In this document: positions 33,237-44,000 of the stretch, in pieces
How the letters are laid out: each line of letters begins with the position of its first letter
Position numbering within the stretch: position 1 is the first letter of the stretch
From: CAZGMJ01 sp964526785
Lineage (GTDB): Bacteria; Planctomycetota; Phycisphaerae; Sedimentisphaerales; Anaerobacaceae
Direction of reading: 5' to 3'
Assembly (NCBI GenBank): GCA_964526785.1
Contig: CAZGMJ010000034.1
Location: 1-61,270 of the forward strand
DNA: 61,270 bases
The notes under the pieces: model-generated
What the model saw: only the letters and a program-made list of their open reading frames with translations
Database searches by the model: none
Told to the model about the DNA's origin: nothing
Program-made: the position numbers and the translations under genes

Positions 33237-34172
33237 ATGAAACAGATAATGGTATTATCAATCGTTGCGATTGGGCTGGCGACAGGGGGAAAGAGTCTGG
33301 CCACATTTCTGCCCCCTGAAGAGGACAAAGTCTTTATCAACGACGGAATCATACAACGAGGCGATGTCTATGAGACCGTCAGCGTATACGATACTCCCCC
33401 CGGCCATACCACGGTAAACATGACTGGAGGCATTGTGGGCGATCTATCATCTGTGGATAGCGGTTTGTACGCCTTTGATTCGAGCACCATAAATATCTCT
33501 GGGGGCCAGGTCGCAATACTGGGCGCCACGGATTCGAGTACCGTGAACATAGATGATGGTCAAGTCTGGAACCTTCGCGCATACGGATCGAGCAATATCC
33601 TGGTGTCGGGAGGCGAGGTCGGCCAGTTTACAATACAAGATTTGAATATGTATGAATCTAGTACGCTGACAATTACAGGCGGACGTATCCTCGCGGGCGC
33701 AAGCGGTAGTGAAGGGAGACTCCGCGACAACAGCACACTCAATATCGACGGAGCCGGCGTTCTCGGCTTTTGGGCAGCATTGGACCGCAGCATCGTCAAT
33801 CTGTATGGCGGGTCAATGAATGCGCTAGATGCTGCTGACAACTCCACTATCAACGTGTATGGAGGGAATATCGGTTTAGGGTGGGGCTTCAACATGTATG
33901 ATTCAGCCACATTGAATGTCTATGGCCAGGACTTCCAATACGATCCTCAGTGGAAATGGGAAGATGATCCGCCGGCAGGAGGCGGACCGCGATGGATCAG
34001 CCGGCTGACGGGAACGGGATTCGATGGTGTGGCCATCGATATACAGGACATCCCTGATCCTTATACAACGCCCAACATCAATCTGATTCCTGAACCGGCA
34101 ACATTTGCACTTCTTGCGCTCGGAGCATTGACGCTTGCAGGCCGCCCAACATCATATAAGCAATACACTTGA
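33237..34172 (+). CDS. PEP-CTERM surface protein, paralogue 2
   Basis: 311 residues and clearly a duplicate of the preceding gene. It shares the N-terminal VYDTPPGHTTVNMTGG region, the same strand repeats (STINISGGQV, STVNIDDGQV, STLNIDGAGV), an identical segment around DFQYDPQWKW and a PEP-CTERM tail (PEP, then ATFALLALGALTLAG). Two to three extra repeats account for the added length. I used the internal ATG at 33237, preceded by GAGGAGAAG. It lacks the conserved leader and is probably read through from the first copy. Confidence 0.85.
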   Translation: MKQIMVLSIVAIGLATGGKSLATFLPPEEDKVFINDGIIQRGDVYETVSVYDTPPGHTTVNMTGGIVGDLSSVDSGLYAFDSSTINISGGQVAILGATDSSTVNIDDGQVWNLRAYGSSNILVSGGEVGQFTIQDLNMYESSTLTITGGRILAGASGSEGRLRDNSTLNIDGAGVLGFWAALDRSIVNLYGGSMNALDAADNSTINVYGGNIGLGWGFNMYDSATLNVYGQDFQYDPQWKWEDDPPAGGGPRWISRLTGTGFDGVAIDIQDIPDPYTTPNINLIPEPATFALLALGALTLAGRPTSYKQYT

Positions 34173-34367
34173 TTGAAAAGAAGCACAGCATGTCATGGAA
34201 GAATACAGGTGTAGGCGTACTACCCGGAGGCCCAGTGAGACAGACAGGGGGGTGACGTATACGCAACCGGCGCTTGGTGCGATCTTACTACATGGTAGGA
34301 ACACATCCATAAGAAACAGACAATAATCACATCCCCGATGACGACCCGGGCTTTCCTTTTGCCCCCC

Positions 34368-36143
34368 TCACACGATCCGCTGTCGCAGCCGCCGGTGCGC
34401 CCGCCAGGCGAACAGCAACCCCGCAAATACATGCACACCCGTCATATTCATCAGAAAGATGGTCGACGCCACCACGCCCATACGAAATTCCAGCCAGTGG
34501 TACTGGCTCAGCCGCCAGCCCCCCCGAGCCGTCGCGTCCATCACAACCGCCGCCTGAAAAATCGGATTGGCGTTCATATACATCTCGACCAGATCGTCGC
34601 TGCCCCGCGTAATCTCGGTCAGCATAGCCAGCAGCAGCGGAATCAACGCCCACAGACTCACGGCCAGAGCGAAATTCATAATCACCGCCGTCGTCGTATG
34701 CTTGAACCGCGAACTGAAATACAGCCCCGTTCCGCACAGAAACAGCAACACCCACGTAACAATCGCTCCGATCTGCGGAATCGCGATGGGATTGATAAAG
34801 CCAAGCATGCAGAACAGCATCAAATGGCCGATCAGAAAGATAAATGCGGGCAACACACGCCGCAGCGCACCGGCCCCCTTGGCAAGCAGAATCTGAACCT
34901 CGCTCTGCGTCGTAAGCAGCAACAAAGGCCACGTCCCCGCCTCCTTCTCCGACGTAATCGCCGTCGCAGGCAGAATAATGCCGAACAGCGTTCCCAGCCC
35001 CAGCAGAATGCACGCATAGAGCATGTGGCACTCCTCGTCGTCCAGCGCCCGCTCGGCCGCAAACATCGCATACGTGATCGCCAGCAACAGAAAGCCCGCC
35101 CCGATCAGCCCGATATACCACCTCTTGTGGTTGCCGAATACCGGCCGCATCATCTCCCGCCACAGCACCGGCGGCCCGATCACTCTCCGCAACGGCCCCT
35201 CACTGACGCACCGCACCGCCACAACCTGATTCTGCGGCTGCTCTTGGTCCGTTATCACCCTCGCACGCCTCTTGCCCAACTGGCCGGTCGCCTGCAGCAA
35301 GGCCACGCGCCGCACCATCGCCGCCGAAACAATGAACAAAACACCGCACGCCGTCAGCATGGAGACAAAACAGCCGGCCCCGAATGAAGGCGGTGTCCCT
35401 CTGCTCATAGGCGACATCATCCGGTCGGTCTCCAGCGCCAGCAGAATGTACGGGTTCACCGCGCTGAGCCCCTTGAAAAACACAGCCTCCCCGACACCGA
35501 ACACCGCGAGCCACAGATAGCCCCCGAGCAAGGGCAGCAGCCCGAATACCAACCCGAGCGTAAGCAGATTCGCCAGCATCACAACGTACGCCCGCCGGCT
35601 GAAGATGGAGAACAAAAGACTCAACAGCCCCACGAACAGCACGCACACAAGATTCAGCGCCAGACTGAATACCAGAAACCGCCACGGTACCCCGCCGAAC
35701 ACCCGCACGATCGCCAGCAGCGGCAGACTGATCGCCATCAGCAGCATAATCTGCAGCAGCTTGCTCAACAGTTTGCCCGCAACGATCTGAAAGCCGCTGA
35801 TCGGCGTCGTCATCAACGCCGGCAGCGTCCGGTGGTTTATCTCGTCGCCGATCGCCGTGCTCAGCATCACGATGGCTACAAGCTGCGTCGCACAAAACTG
35901 AAACCAGATCAGAAACGTGATAATCGACTGACCCGCCCTGCCCATGCGCGACGCCGTGTACAGACTGGAATACGACCGCACCTCCGCCGTCCATATCATC
36001 GACAGAAAAACCGTCAGCAGCGCCAGATACACAAAGCGCAACACGTAATTCCGCCGACGCCGCCCCGATACCCGGAGCTCCTTGCCGAAAATCGGCCCCG
36101 TCAGCCACGAAAAACCCAGAATGTTCGGCACCTGTGCTCGCAT
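34368..36143 (-). CDS. ABC-2-type permease subunit
   Basis: A 591-residue integral membrane protein with about twelve predicted helices in two halves. Each half has a related cytoplasmic motif: LPALMTTPISGFQIVAGK near residue 109 and WPLLLLTTQSEVQILLAK near 395. The basic N-terminal FGKELRVSGRRRRNYVLRF is typical of planctomycete ABC-2 permeases. No ATPase gene lies nearby in the window, so the partner must be encoded elsewhere. No clear ribosome-binding site precedes the ATG. The 195 bases between the second PEP-CTERM gene and this gene contain nothing assignable. Confidence 0.8.
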   Translation of the reverse strand: MRAQVPNILGFSWLTGPIFGKELRVSGRRRRNYVLRFVYLALLTVFLSMIWTAEVRSYSSLYTASRMGRAGQSIITFLIWFQFCATQLVAIVMLSTAIGDEINHRTLPALMTTPISGFQIVAGKLLSKLLQIMLLMAISLPLLAIVRVFGGVPWRFLVFSLALNLVCVLFVGLLSLLFSIFSRRAYVVMLANLLTLGLVFGLLPLLGGYLWLAVFGVGEAVFFKGLSAVNPYILLALETDRMMSPMSRGTPPSFGAGCFVSMLTACGVLFIVSAAMVRRVALLQATGQLGKRRARVITDQEQPQNQVVAVRCVSEGPLRRVIGPPVLWREMMRPVFGNHKRWYIGLIGAGFLLLAITYAMFAAERALDDEECHMLYACILLGLGTLFGIILPATAITSEKEAGTWPLLLLTTQSEVQILLAKGAGALRRVLPAFIFLIGHLMLFCMLGFINPIAIPQIGAIVTWVLLFLCGTGLYFSSRFKHTTTAVIMNFALAVSLWALIPLLLAMLTEITRGSDDLVEMYMNANPIFQAAVVMDATARGGWRLSQYHWLEFRMGVVASTIFLMNMTGVHVFAGLLFAWRAHRRLRQRIV

Positions 36144-36329
36144 AGCGATCTTGCTGTCCAGTTAGACGCACGTCACCCGCATTTGTTGCTGATATTATCC
36201 TCCCCGGCGCAGAAATCAAGAAAAGACCGCTCCCGGACCGCAGAAGATCACCGGGCCCGCTCCTGCCCGCGCAAGCCCCTTGTCGCAAAGCCGCAACAAC
36301 ACAATAACGCATGGAAAACCAGACACCGC

Positions 36330-36359
36330 TTGAGTCCGAGAATATGAATATGCTATAAT
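36330..36359 (+). promoter_or_regulatory. extended -10 promoter of the subtilase gene
   Basis: -35-like TTGAGT (36330-36335), an 18-base spacer and a consensus TATAAT (36354-36359) with an upstream TG (TGCTATAAT) predict a start about 135 bases before the gene. The 5' UTR contains nested stems, CCTCC/GGAGG (36433-36471) around GGCTT/AAGCC. The remaining 36144-36329 shows nothing else. Confidence 0.6.
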
Positions 36360-36499
36360 CCTGGACAAGCAAGGATGGTGCATCGCGTTGATATGTCGAT
36401 CCGATCCGACTGCCAATGGCCGACGCACTGTGCCTCCTTGAATGTCCGGGCTTGAAACAAAGCCACGGAGGGGCAAACAACGCAGATTACGGATGAACT

Positions 36500-39400
36500 A
36501 TGAAACGCACTGCTTTGGCCGTTTTGCTCCTCGTGGTGATCCACGCCGACGCTCGGAGCGACACAACACCACAGAAACCTGATTACGTACCCGACGAAAT
36601 CATCGTCAAATTCCGCGCGCCCGCTGTCGAATCCGTGCAAAGGCAAATGCGCGACGGCGCCGCACCGAGCGACCTGCAACTGTCCGACAGTCTCAGCCGA
36701 CCGCCGCAAAGCCGCCGCATTCGCAGAATTCGACCCGTCTTCCCCGGATTCGACCGGTTCGAACAGAAAATCGAGCGTCTCCAGAGCACAGAACGATCCG
36801 AATTGACCGCCCGGCAGCAGCATATCCTCGCGCGCCGCTCGCGCACGCCCGGACGGACGCGGCCTCCCGCTCTCGACCGAATCTTCCGCATAGAAGTCGC
36901 AACGGAACCGGGTGAGTCCCTCCAGGATGTTCTCTCCGAGTACCGCAACGACCCGAACGTCGAATACGCCGAACTGAACCACATCCTCCGCGTCCGCCGC
37001 GAACCTGACGATAGCAGATACGCCGCTCAGTGGGCCCTGCCGAAAATCGCCGCACCCGAAGCCTGGGACATCTACACCGGCAGCGCCGAAGTCGTCGTGG
37101 CGGTTATTGACACCGGCGTGGACTACAATCACCGGGATCTGGTCCGCAACATGTGGATCAACCAGACCGAACGCGACGGACAATCCGGCGTCGACGACGA
37201 CAACAACGGCTATATCGACGACATCTACGGCTACAACTTCGTCTACAACAACGCCGATCCGATGGATGACCACGGCCACGGCACCCACTGCGCCGGCATC
37301 GTCGCCGCAACAACCGACAACGGAATGGACATCGCAGGCATCAGTTGGAACGCACGCATCATGGCCCTCAAATTCATGGGCTCCGAAGGCGAAGGGAGCA
37401 CCGCAGACGTCGTCGGTGCCTTCTACTACGCCGTCGCAAACGGCGCCGATGTGCTCTCCAACAGTTGGGGCGGAGACGATTCCTCCGAACTGCTCGAAGA
37501 CACCATCAACTTCGTCCACGATCAGGGCGTCATCATGGTCGCCGCCGCCGGCAACGGCGGCTCGGACACCCCGGGCTACCCCGCCTCCTACGATCACATG
37601 ATCTCGGTGGCCGCATCCGACCGGACCAATAGACTCTGGTCCCGGTCCAACTACGGCTCCTCCGTGGACCTGGCCGCCCCGGGCGTGGACGTTCTCTCGC
37701 TGCGGGCCGCCGGCACGCACCGCGGAAACCCCAGAGACGACTACACTACAACGCTGTCGGGAACCTCGATGGCCTGCCCCCATGTCGCCGGTGCATGCGC
37801 CATGTTGCTGTCCCTCAATCCCTATCTGACCGAACACCAGATCTACAAATCCCTGACCAATTGCACCGATCCCCTCACAGGTGATGCGTGTTGCGCCCAT
37901 GGACGCCTCAACCTGCAACAGGCCATGCGGGCCGCCGTCCCGTCCAAAGGCTATCTGACATTCGATCGGGACTACTACAGGAGCGCAGGTCGCATCACGA
38001 TACAGTTGGCCGACTCCGACCTGAAAGGAACCGGATCGCGCCAACTGCTTCTGTCAACCAGCGCCGGCGACAATGAGATAGTCACGCTCACCGAAAAGGA
38101 CGGCGCCTTCGGTGTGTTCACGGCAACCATTGCCGCCGATTCGGGCGCACCTTCGATAGACAATGGCGTCATCGAAACCGCACACAACGACGTCGTCGCC
38201 GCCACGTACTTCGACGCCGACAACGGCTCGGGCATTCCCGCCGCCGTCATCGCAGATGCCATTACCGACAATCAGCCGCCGACCGTGCTGGTCATGGATG
38301 TCGCCACAAAAGGCCCCGTGGCCGAGGTGGAAATCATCACCAGCGAACAGACCCGGGCCACCCTCCGTTATGCGGCCGACTGTGACGGCCCGTACCAGAC
38401 AATCGAAGATGTGCGCATCGGCGCCGATCACACGTTTCGCGTCAATTCCCTGCAAATCAATACGGAATACCACTTCCGAATCGACCTTGCCGACCTCGCC
38501 GGCAACACCGCCGTGGCCGACAGCAACGGGCTCTGCTATACGTTCACAACCGACGCCGACTTCCCGGGCTTCCTTGTCCCCAGCGTCTATGCCACAATCC
38601 AGGACGCCCTCGACGCCGCCTCCGACGGCGACACGGTGTGGGTCGCCAACGGCACGTACACGGGCGACGGCAACCACGACATCGACTTCCGCGGCAAAGC
38701 CGTCGCTTTGCGAAGTGACAACGGTCCCGAACAGTGCATCATCAATTGCGACTCCAAAGGCCGCGCCTTCACCTTTCACTACGGCGAAGACGCCAACTCC
38801 CTCGTCGACGGCTTCACAATCCGCAGAGGTCGCGGCGGAACCTATGGCGGCGCCCTGCGATGTACCGCCAGCAGCCCGACCATTACGAACTGCCGCTTCG
38901 AATACAACGCGGCCACCGACTACGGCGGCGCAATACACAACTCCTACGGCGCAAGTCCCACGATCGCCGACTGCACGTTCCATCGCAACTGGACCGACGC
39001 CGATTTCTGCAAGGCCGGCAACGGAGCCGCCATATCCAACCTCGTCGATTCCAGCCCGCTGATCGAGAACTGCGTCTTTACGGAAAACAACGGCCAGTAC
39101 GGCGGCGGCGCAATCTATAACGGCAAAAACAGCAACCCGACAATCCGCAACTGCATCTTTCGACGCAACGAAAGCGGACACGTGGAATACGACAAAGGCT
39201 TCGGCGGAGCGATGTTCAACGAAGTAAACAGCAACCCGCTCATCGTCGGCTGCACGTTCGAGAAGAACTTCTCGAAGTTTGACGCCGGCGCGATATATGT
39301 CACCAGCAATAGCCACCCGATCCTGCAAAACTGCGTCTTCGCGCAAAACCATGCCGACGGCCTTGGCGGAGCCATCAAGAATTTCGGCGGCGCCCTGACA

Positions 39401-40363
39401 ATCACCAACTGCACCATCGTGATGAATTCGGCCGCGGCCGGTTCGGCCATCTACAACGGCCCCAGCGTCATTCGAGACGTGCGCGATTCCATCGTATGGG
39501 ATAACGTCGACGCCAATCAGAATCCCGACCCGCAACAAATATTCACCATCAGGCCCGGCGAGAAGATGAACGCCAACTTCTGCTGCATACAGGGATCAAC
39601 CGGGGCGTATCAGGGCATGGGCAATATCACCACGAACCCGCTTTTCGTCGATCCCGAAAACGGGGACTACCACCTCCGCAGCGAGGGATGGCGATGGGAC
39701 ACGAAACGCGGTCGCTGGCATTACGATTTCGACACAAGCCCCTGCCTCGATGCGGGCAACCCGGGCAGATCGCTTGGCGACGAACCAACCAGCCTTCCCG
39801 ACGACCCCGACAGCGACTGGGCCGTCAACAACAGAATCAACATCGGCGCCTATGGCGGCACCAGCCGCGCATCGCTTCCCCCGCACGACTGGGCACTGCG
39901 TCCCGACCTCGACAACAACGGTGCCGTGGATTTTGCAGATTATGCCATTCATCTCCAGCAATGGCATCTGCCGGCGGATCATGCGGTGTTTGCCGATCTC
40001 GACCGAAATGGAACGATCGGCCCTTCCGATCTCGCCGTCCTCGCGGCCGACTGGGCGAATCATGTCAAACCCCCGCATGTATCCATAACCACTCCCGCAT
40101 TCGGCGCCTACTACAGCATCTGGCCCATTGAAATCCCCGTCGTCGTGGACGCCTCCGATATCAATGGCTCTGTCGAAAAGATCGAGTTCTTCTACAACAC
40201 CAGACTCTTCGCTGTGGATGAATCGGGAGAAGACGGCTGGACCGTCACATTTACGCACGACAAAGGAGGCGTCTTCGACATCACCGCCCGCGCGCTCGAC
40301 AATAGCGGTGCCTCGACCACCTCACAGCCGATACGCATTACCGTCGTCCCGCCCCGCCACTGA
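36500..40363 (+). CDS. large secreted subtilisin-like protease with beta-helix, dockerin-like and Ig-like modules
   Basis: 1287 residues. A signal peptide (TALAVLLLVVIHADA) is followed by an inhibitor-like prodomain (VPDEIIVKFRAPA and the NVEYAELN end). An S8 catalytic domain has the full triad: Asp204 (VIDTGVDYNH), His260 (GHGTHCAGI) and Ser423 (GTSMACPHVAG). A linker domain with fibronectin-like EVEIITSEQTRATL follows, then a right-handed beta-helix (about 695-1120) and a dockerin-like stretch with two calcium-type loops (DLDNNGAVDFADYA and DLDRNGTIGPSDLA, about 1135-1190). A C-terminal Ig-like domain ends VVPPRH. It is probably an extracellular or surface degradative enzyme. Confidence 0.9.
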   Translation: MKRTALAVLLLVVIHADARSDTTPQKPDYVPDEIIVKFRAPAVESVQRQMRDGAAPSDLQLSDSLSRPPQSRRIRRIRPVFPGFDRFEQKIERLQSTERSELTARQQHILARRSRTPGRTRPPALDRIFRIEVATEPGESLQDVLSEYRNDPNVEYAELNHILRVRREPDDSRYAAQWALPKIAAPEAWDIYTGSAEVVVAVIDTGVDYNHRDLVRNMWINQTERDGQSGVDDDNNGYIDDIYGYNFVYNNADPMDDHGHGTHCAGIVAATTDNGMDIAGISWNARIMALKFMGSEGEGSTADVVGAFYYAVANGADVLSNSWGGDDSSELLEDTINFVHDQGVIMVAAAGNGGSDTPGYPASYDHMISVAASDRTNRLWSRSNYGSSVDLAAPGVDVLSLRAAGTHRGNPRDDYTTTLSGTSMACPHVAGACAMLLSLNPYLTEHQIYKSLTNCTDPLTGDACCAHGRLNLQQAMRAAVPSKGYLTFDRDYYRSAGRITIQLADSDLKGTGSRQLLLSTSAGDNEIVTLTEKDGAFGVFTATIAADSGAPSIDNGVIETAHNDVVAATYFDADNGSGIPAAVIADAITDNQPPTVLVMDVATKGPVAEVEIITSEQTRATLRYAADCDGPYQTIEDVRIGADHTFRVNSLQINTEYHFRIDLADLAGNTAVADSNGLCYTFTTDADFPGFLVPSVYATIQDALDAASDGDTVWVANGTYTGDGNHDIDFRGKAVALRSDNGPEQCIINCDSKGRAFTFHYGEDANSLVDGFTIRRGRGGTYGGALRCTASSPTITNCRFEYNAATDYGGAIHNSYGASPTIADCTFHRNWTDADFCKAGNGAAISNLVDSSPLIENCVFTENNGQYGGGAIYNGKNSNPTIRNCIFRRNESGHVEYDKGFGGAMFNEVNSNPLIVGCTFEKNFSKFDAGAIYVTSNSHPILQNCVFAQNHADGLGGAIKNFGGALTITNCTIVMNSAAAGSAIYNGPSVIRDVRDSIVWDNVDANQNPDPQQIFTIRPGEKMNANFCCIQGSTGAYQGMGNITTNPLFVDPENGDYHLRSEGWRWDTKRGRWHYDFDTSPCLDAGNPGRSLGDEPTSLPDDPDSDWAVNNRINIGAYGGTSRASLPPHDWALRPDLDNNGAVDFADYAIHLQQWHLPADHAVFADLDRNGTIGPSDLAVLAADWANHVKPPHVSITTPAFGAYYSIWPIEIPVVVDASDINGSVEKIEFFYNTRLFAVDESGEDGWTVTFTHDKGGVFDITARALDNSGASTTSQPIRITVVPPRH

Positions 40364-40546
40364 TCTCAACCTCTCCAAAAACTCGCCCCCGCCCCCGCAT
40401 ATTCGACGCGCAATCGAATGCCCGCGCATCCTTTTTCTTAACAACCACCACTTACGTAAACGACGACCTGAAAAGCACTTAAGGTCGATGCGTCCCCCAA
40501 GAACTAATCGCACCTCAAAATTTCTTTACTTTTTACTTGCTATCTC

Positions 40547-40556
40547 TACAAATGTA
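40547..40556 (+). promoter_or_regulatory. BlaI-type operator upstream of the repressor gene
   Basis: TACAAATGTA is an exact TACA-NN-TGTA dyad, the core of BlaI/MecI operators. It is 40 bases before the repressor start in T-rich promoter-like sequence. Autoregulation of the BlaI-M56 pair is therefore likely. Confidence 0.65.
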
Positions 40557-40596
40557 AAGCAATCTCGTGTTCGGTAAATCCATAAGGAGATCTGAC

Positions 40597-40995
40597 ATGG
40601 CCGACAAGAATCAGCAACTGACCGAAGGCGAATGGGCGATCATCCAGGCCGTCTGGGATAATGAGCCCTGTGCGGCGCCTACCGTACAGGAAGTCCTCGA
40701 AGCCGATAAAAAATGGTCGTACAGCACCGTCAAAACAATGATGGACCGCATGGTGACCAAGGGCCTGCTCACCACCGAGCGCATCCGCAACCTGATCCTC
40801 TACCGCTCGGCCATAACACGCAGGCAGGCCCAGAAAGGCGAAATCCGCCGCACCCTTAAACGCGCTTTCGGCGGCGCCCTTACCCCCATGATGCAGTTCC
40901 TGCTCGATGACAGGAACCTCTCCGAACAGCAACTGGTCGAACTGGAGAGAATCATAAGGAAACGACGCGCTCAGGCGCCTTCCCGGAAACAATAA
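40597..40995 (+). CDS. BlaI/MecI-family transcriptional repressor
   Basis: A 132-residue winged-helix repressor. The N-terminal LTEGEWAIIQAVWDNEPC and APTVQEVLEADKKWSYSTVKTMMDRM contain the recognition helix. The following KGLLTTERIRNLILYRS wing and C-terminal dimerisation helices are typical. In this family, cleavage by, or signalling from, an adjacent M56 membrane protease relieves repression. AAGGAG fixes the ATG at 40597. The next gene, 57 bases on, is the M56 protein. Its operator-like dyad lies at 40547-40556. No beta-lactamase gene is nearby, so the regulated function is unlikely to be classical penicillin resistance. Confidence 0.92.
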   Translation: MADKNQQLTEGEWAIIQAVWDNEPCAAPTVQEVLEADKKWSYSTVKTMMDRMVTKGLLTTERIRNLILYRSAITRRQAQKGEIRRTLKRAFGGALTPMMQFLLDDRNLSEQQLVELERIIRKRRAQAPSRKQ

Positions 40996-41052
40996 TAATC
41001 TTCCCGCAACAAAACCGCATTCAATACGTCCTTACTTGCGGAGGCTTGAATT

Positions 41053-44000
41053 ATGAATACGATCGTGGAGAGAGTCAATTCAGCCGCGGCTGCCTTTGTG
41101 GATTTCGCCATGCCCATGCTGATCCAGTCGGCCGTCCTCATTCTTCTTCTGCTGCTGCTGGACTTCCTGCTGCGAAAGAGAGTCCGGGCGGTCTTTCGCT
41201 ACTGGATATGGATGCTCGTCCTGATAAAGCTCGTCCTCCCCGTCTCTCTGTCATCACCGGTCTCGGTCGGCTCGCTCGTCGGCGATAAGATCGAACTGGC
41301 GCAAATCAGTCCGCAGATCGAGAGCACCGAACCAGGCGCCCAGGCGCCCGAACCTCGGCCGCAAAGCGCAACGCCCGCCCCGGACGGCATCGTAAATGTA
41401 TCCGCCGTCCGCCCCATCGAGCGCTCTCTCTATCAGCGCGCCACACCCGCCGATGTTCGCAATGCCGGCGAACCGCCCCAGCCTCAGCCCGCTATCGAAC
41501 CCGCGACGGTGACCTGGCGGGCCGTCGTATTCCTGCTCTGGCTCGCAATCGTTACCGCCATGACGCTGCTCCTGGTCCAGCGCGTGCTCTTCGTGCGAGC
41601 GCTCCTCGCCCGGTCCGTTCCCGCCGGCGCAGGCATGCAGCAATTGCTGGACCGGTGCATCCGACAAATGAAACTCCACACCCCAATTCGCCTCCGCGTC
41701 TGTATCAACGCAACCACCCCCGCCGTCTGCGGCCTGCTGCGACCGACTATCCTGATGCCATACAACCTCGCCCCAACGCTAAGCCCCGATCAGTTGCGCC
41801 CCGTCCTGCTCCACGAACTGGTCCATGTCAAACGCCGCGACCTCTGGATCAACCTCGCTCAGACCCTGATCCAGATCGCGTATTTCTACAACCCCCTGCT
41901 CTGGCTCGCCAACGCGAAGATCCGCAGAATCCGCGAACAGGCCGTCGACGAAGCCGTCCTCGTCGCCATGGGCGGCAGCGCACAACAATACCCTCAGACC
42001 CTGCTCGACGTGGCCAGACTCGCCTTCAAACGTCCCGCACTGAGCCTCCGCCTCATCGGCGTAGTCGAATCCAAAGGTGCCCTGACCGCCCGCATCAAAC
42101 ACATGCTCTCGCGTCCCTTCCCCAAAACCGCCAGACTCGGCCTGCTCGGCTTCGCAGCCATAATCATAGGCGGCGCCGTCCTGCTGCCCATGGCCCGCGG
42201 CGGCTGGTGGGGCCCCGACTATCGCGTAGAATTCACCTCCCTGACCGATGCCCGCTCCGCAATGAAAAGTGTGGGCAACAAGCGAGTTCTCTCAAAGCAA
42301 TACAACGTCAAGTTCGCGAAGGGCGAAGACCTCTTCATCGTCGCCGAGCTCTACCAGACCGGCAAACCCATGCGCCCCCTCGGCTATAAGATCCTCAGAG
42401 GTTCAGAAAAGCCCCAGGACCTGGCTGTGGAATTCACGCGCGAGTTTGAAGATGAAGCCAGAAAAATCGCAAACTGCGGCCTGAACCTCCAATGTGGAAA
42501 TCAGGTCCTCTCGATACCCCGGTTCGTCGTCGAGACAGACCGCTTCTACCCGGGCACAAACTGGAATGCCTACACCAGTGAGGGCTTCCCGGAAGATCAG
42601 CAATTCACGAAATTCGAAATGCTCCTCGCCGTCGGCTCGCAAGCATCACAGGAACACCACGCCGATTACTACATCTGGATGCCGGGCTACAACGGCATTA
42701 CACAAATCCGCCGCGAGCGCTGGTGCGTACTGGTCAAAATGATCCCGGCCAGCCTGCTCGAATACCTCGAAGTCGAGCCGCCCATACAGGGCTCCCAGAT
42801 ACTCGACGGAACCTGTATGGAAAAAACTCCGGAACTCGCGCCCCACCGTGCCGTAGCCGAACAGTACCGAACCCATATCATGCAAAAGGCCCGATCCTGT
42901 ATGGGCCGGGGGTCCCGCACGTACGTCACTCCCACAACCGTCATAAGCTGGGCCGAGCAGCAGGCCCGCAAGCTCAACCACGCCTACGTCGGCACCGAGC
43001 ACGTCCTGCTCGCCCTCGCATCCCGCAACGACAATCCCGCAAGCGCCGCCCTGCAGAACCTCGGGCTCGATGCCTCCCGCATCGAAACCGAAATGCTAAA
43101 GCTAATCCGGCCCGGCTCGACCCCATCCCCCCAGACCCCCCTGCCGCAAATGCCTCGCCTGCAGACTGCACTCGACTACGCCGCCCAGCAGGCCAAACTA
43201 CTTGGCCACAACTACACCGGCGCAGAACACCTCCTGCTCGGAATGCTGTCCGTCGAAAATTGTCTGGCGGCCAGAATACTGGATAACATGAATCTAAGCC
43301 AACGCGATGTGCGCCTGGCGGTCCTGGCCCTCGCCTGTCCGCTGCCCGCCGAAGACAAGCCCGCCGAAGACACTGAGCCCGACACCGGCCTCTACGAAAA
43401 AGCCAAAGGCGACTCCGATCTCGACACCAAAGTAGGCCCCACGCGATTCAAAGTCGTCGCCGCCGCAAGATACGACCGCACAGGCCGCCTCACCCTCGAA
43501 GATGGCCGAGGCAACGAGTCCAAAAACGTCCAGGTAGTCACCCGTGACGTCGCAAACCAGGCCCCCTGGATGGACGTAGCCGACATCTTCCTCAGCCCCG
43601 ACCCCAACCTCTTCGACGTCCTCGAACTCCGCATCTTCGACCACAAAACGCGCCAACTCCTCCGCCCCGACGCCAACACCGCCGTCGGCTACGAAATCAA
43701 CCGCGGCGTCGTAAACCTCCGCAGCGTCGGCCGCCCCCTCCCCGACACCATCGACCTCTGGATGCGCATCCTGCACAACCCCAAAAACTCCCCCCTCTGG
43801 AAGATCAACGCCGCCAAAGGCGCCTCAACAAAGCTCGACAACGGCTCTCTCCTCTTCCGCGAAGTCCGCGATGGCCGATGGAGCTATTCCATCAGCGGCC
43901 AGGCATCCTATACCCTGCCCGACGGCAACACAGTCTCGCTCCCGCAGATGCAATGGACCAAAAAGCACGACCCGCAGGACAAAGTCTGCACCGCCGTCTT

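Noticed and set aside
36353..38044. Long Val/Gly-rich minus-strand open frame opposite the subtilase
   Set aside because: Composition is that of an antisense reading of GC-rich coding DNA; the plus strand has the catalytic triad.
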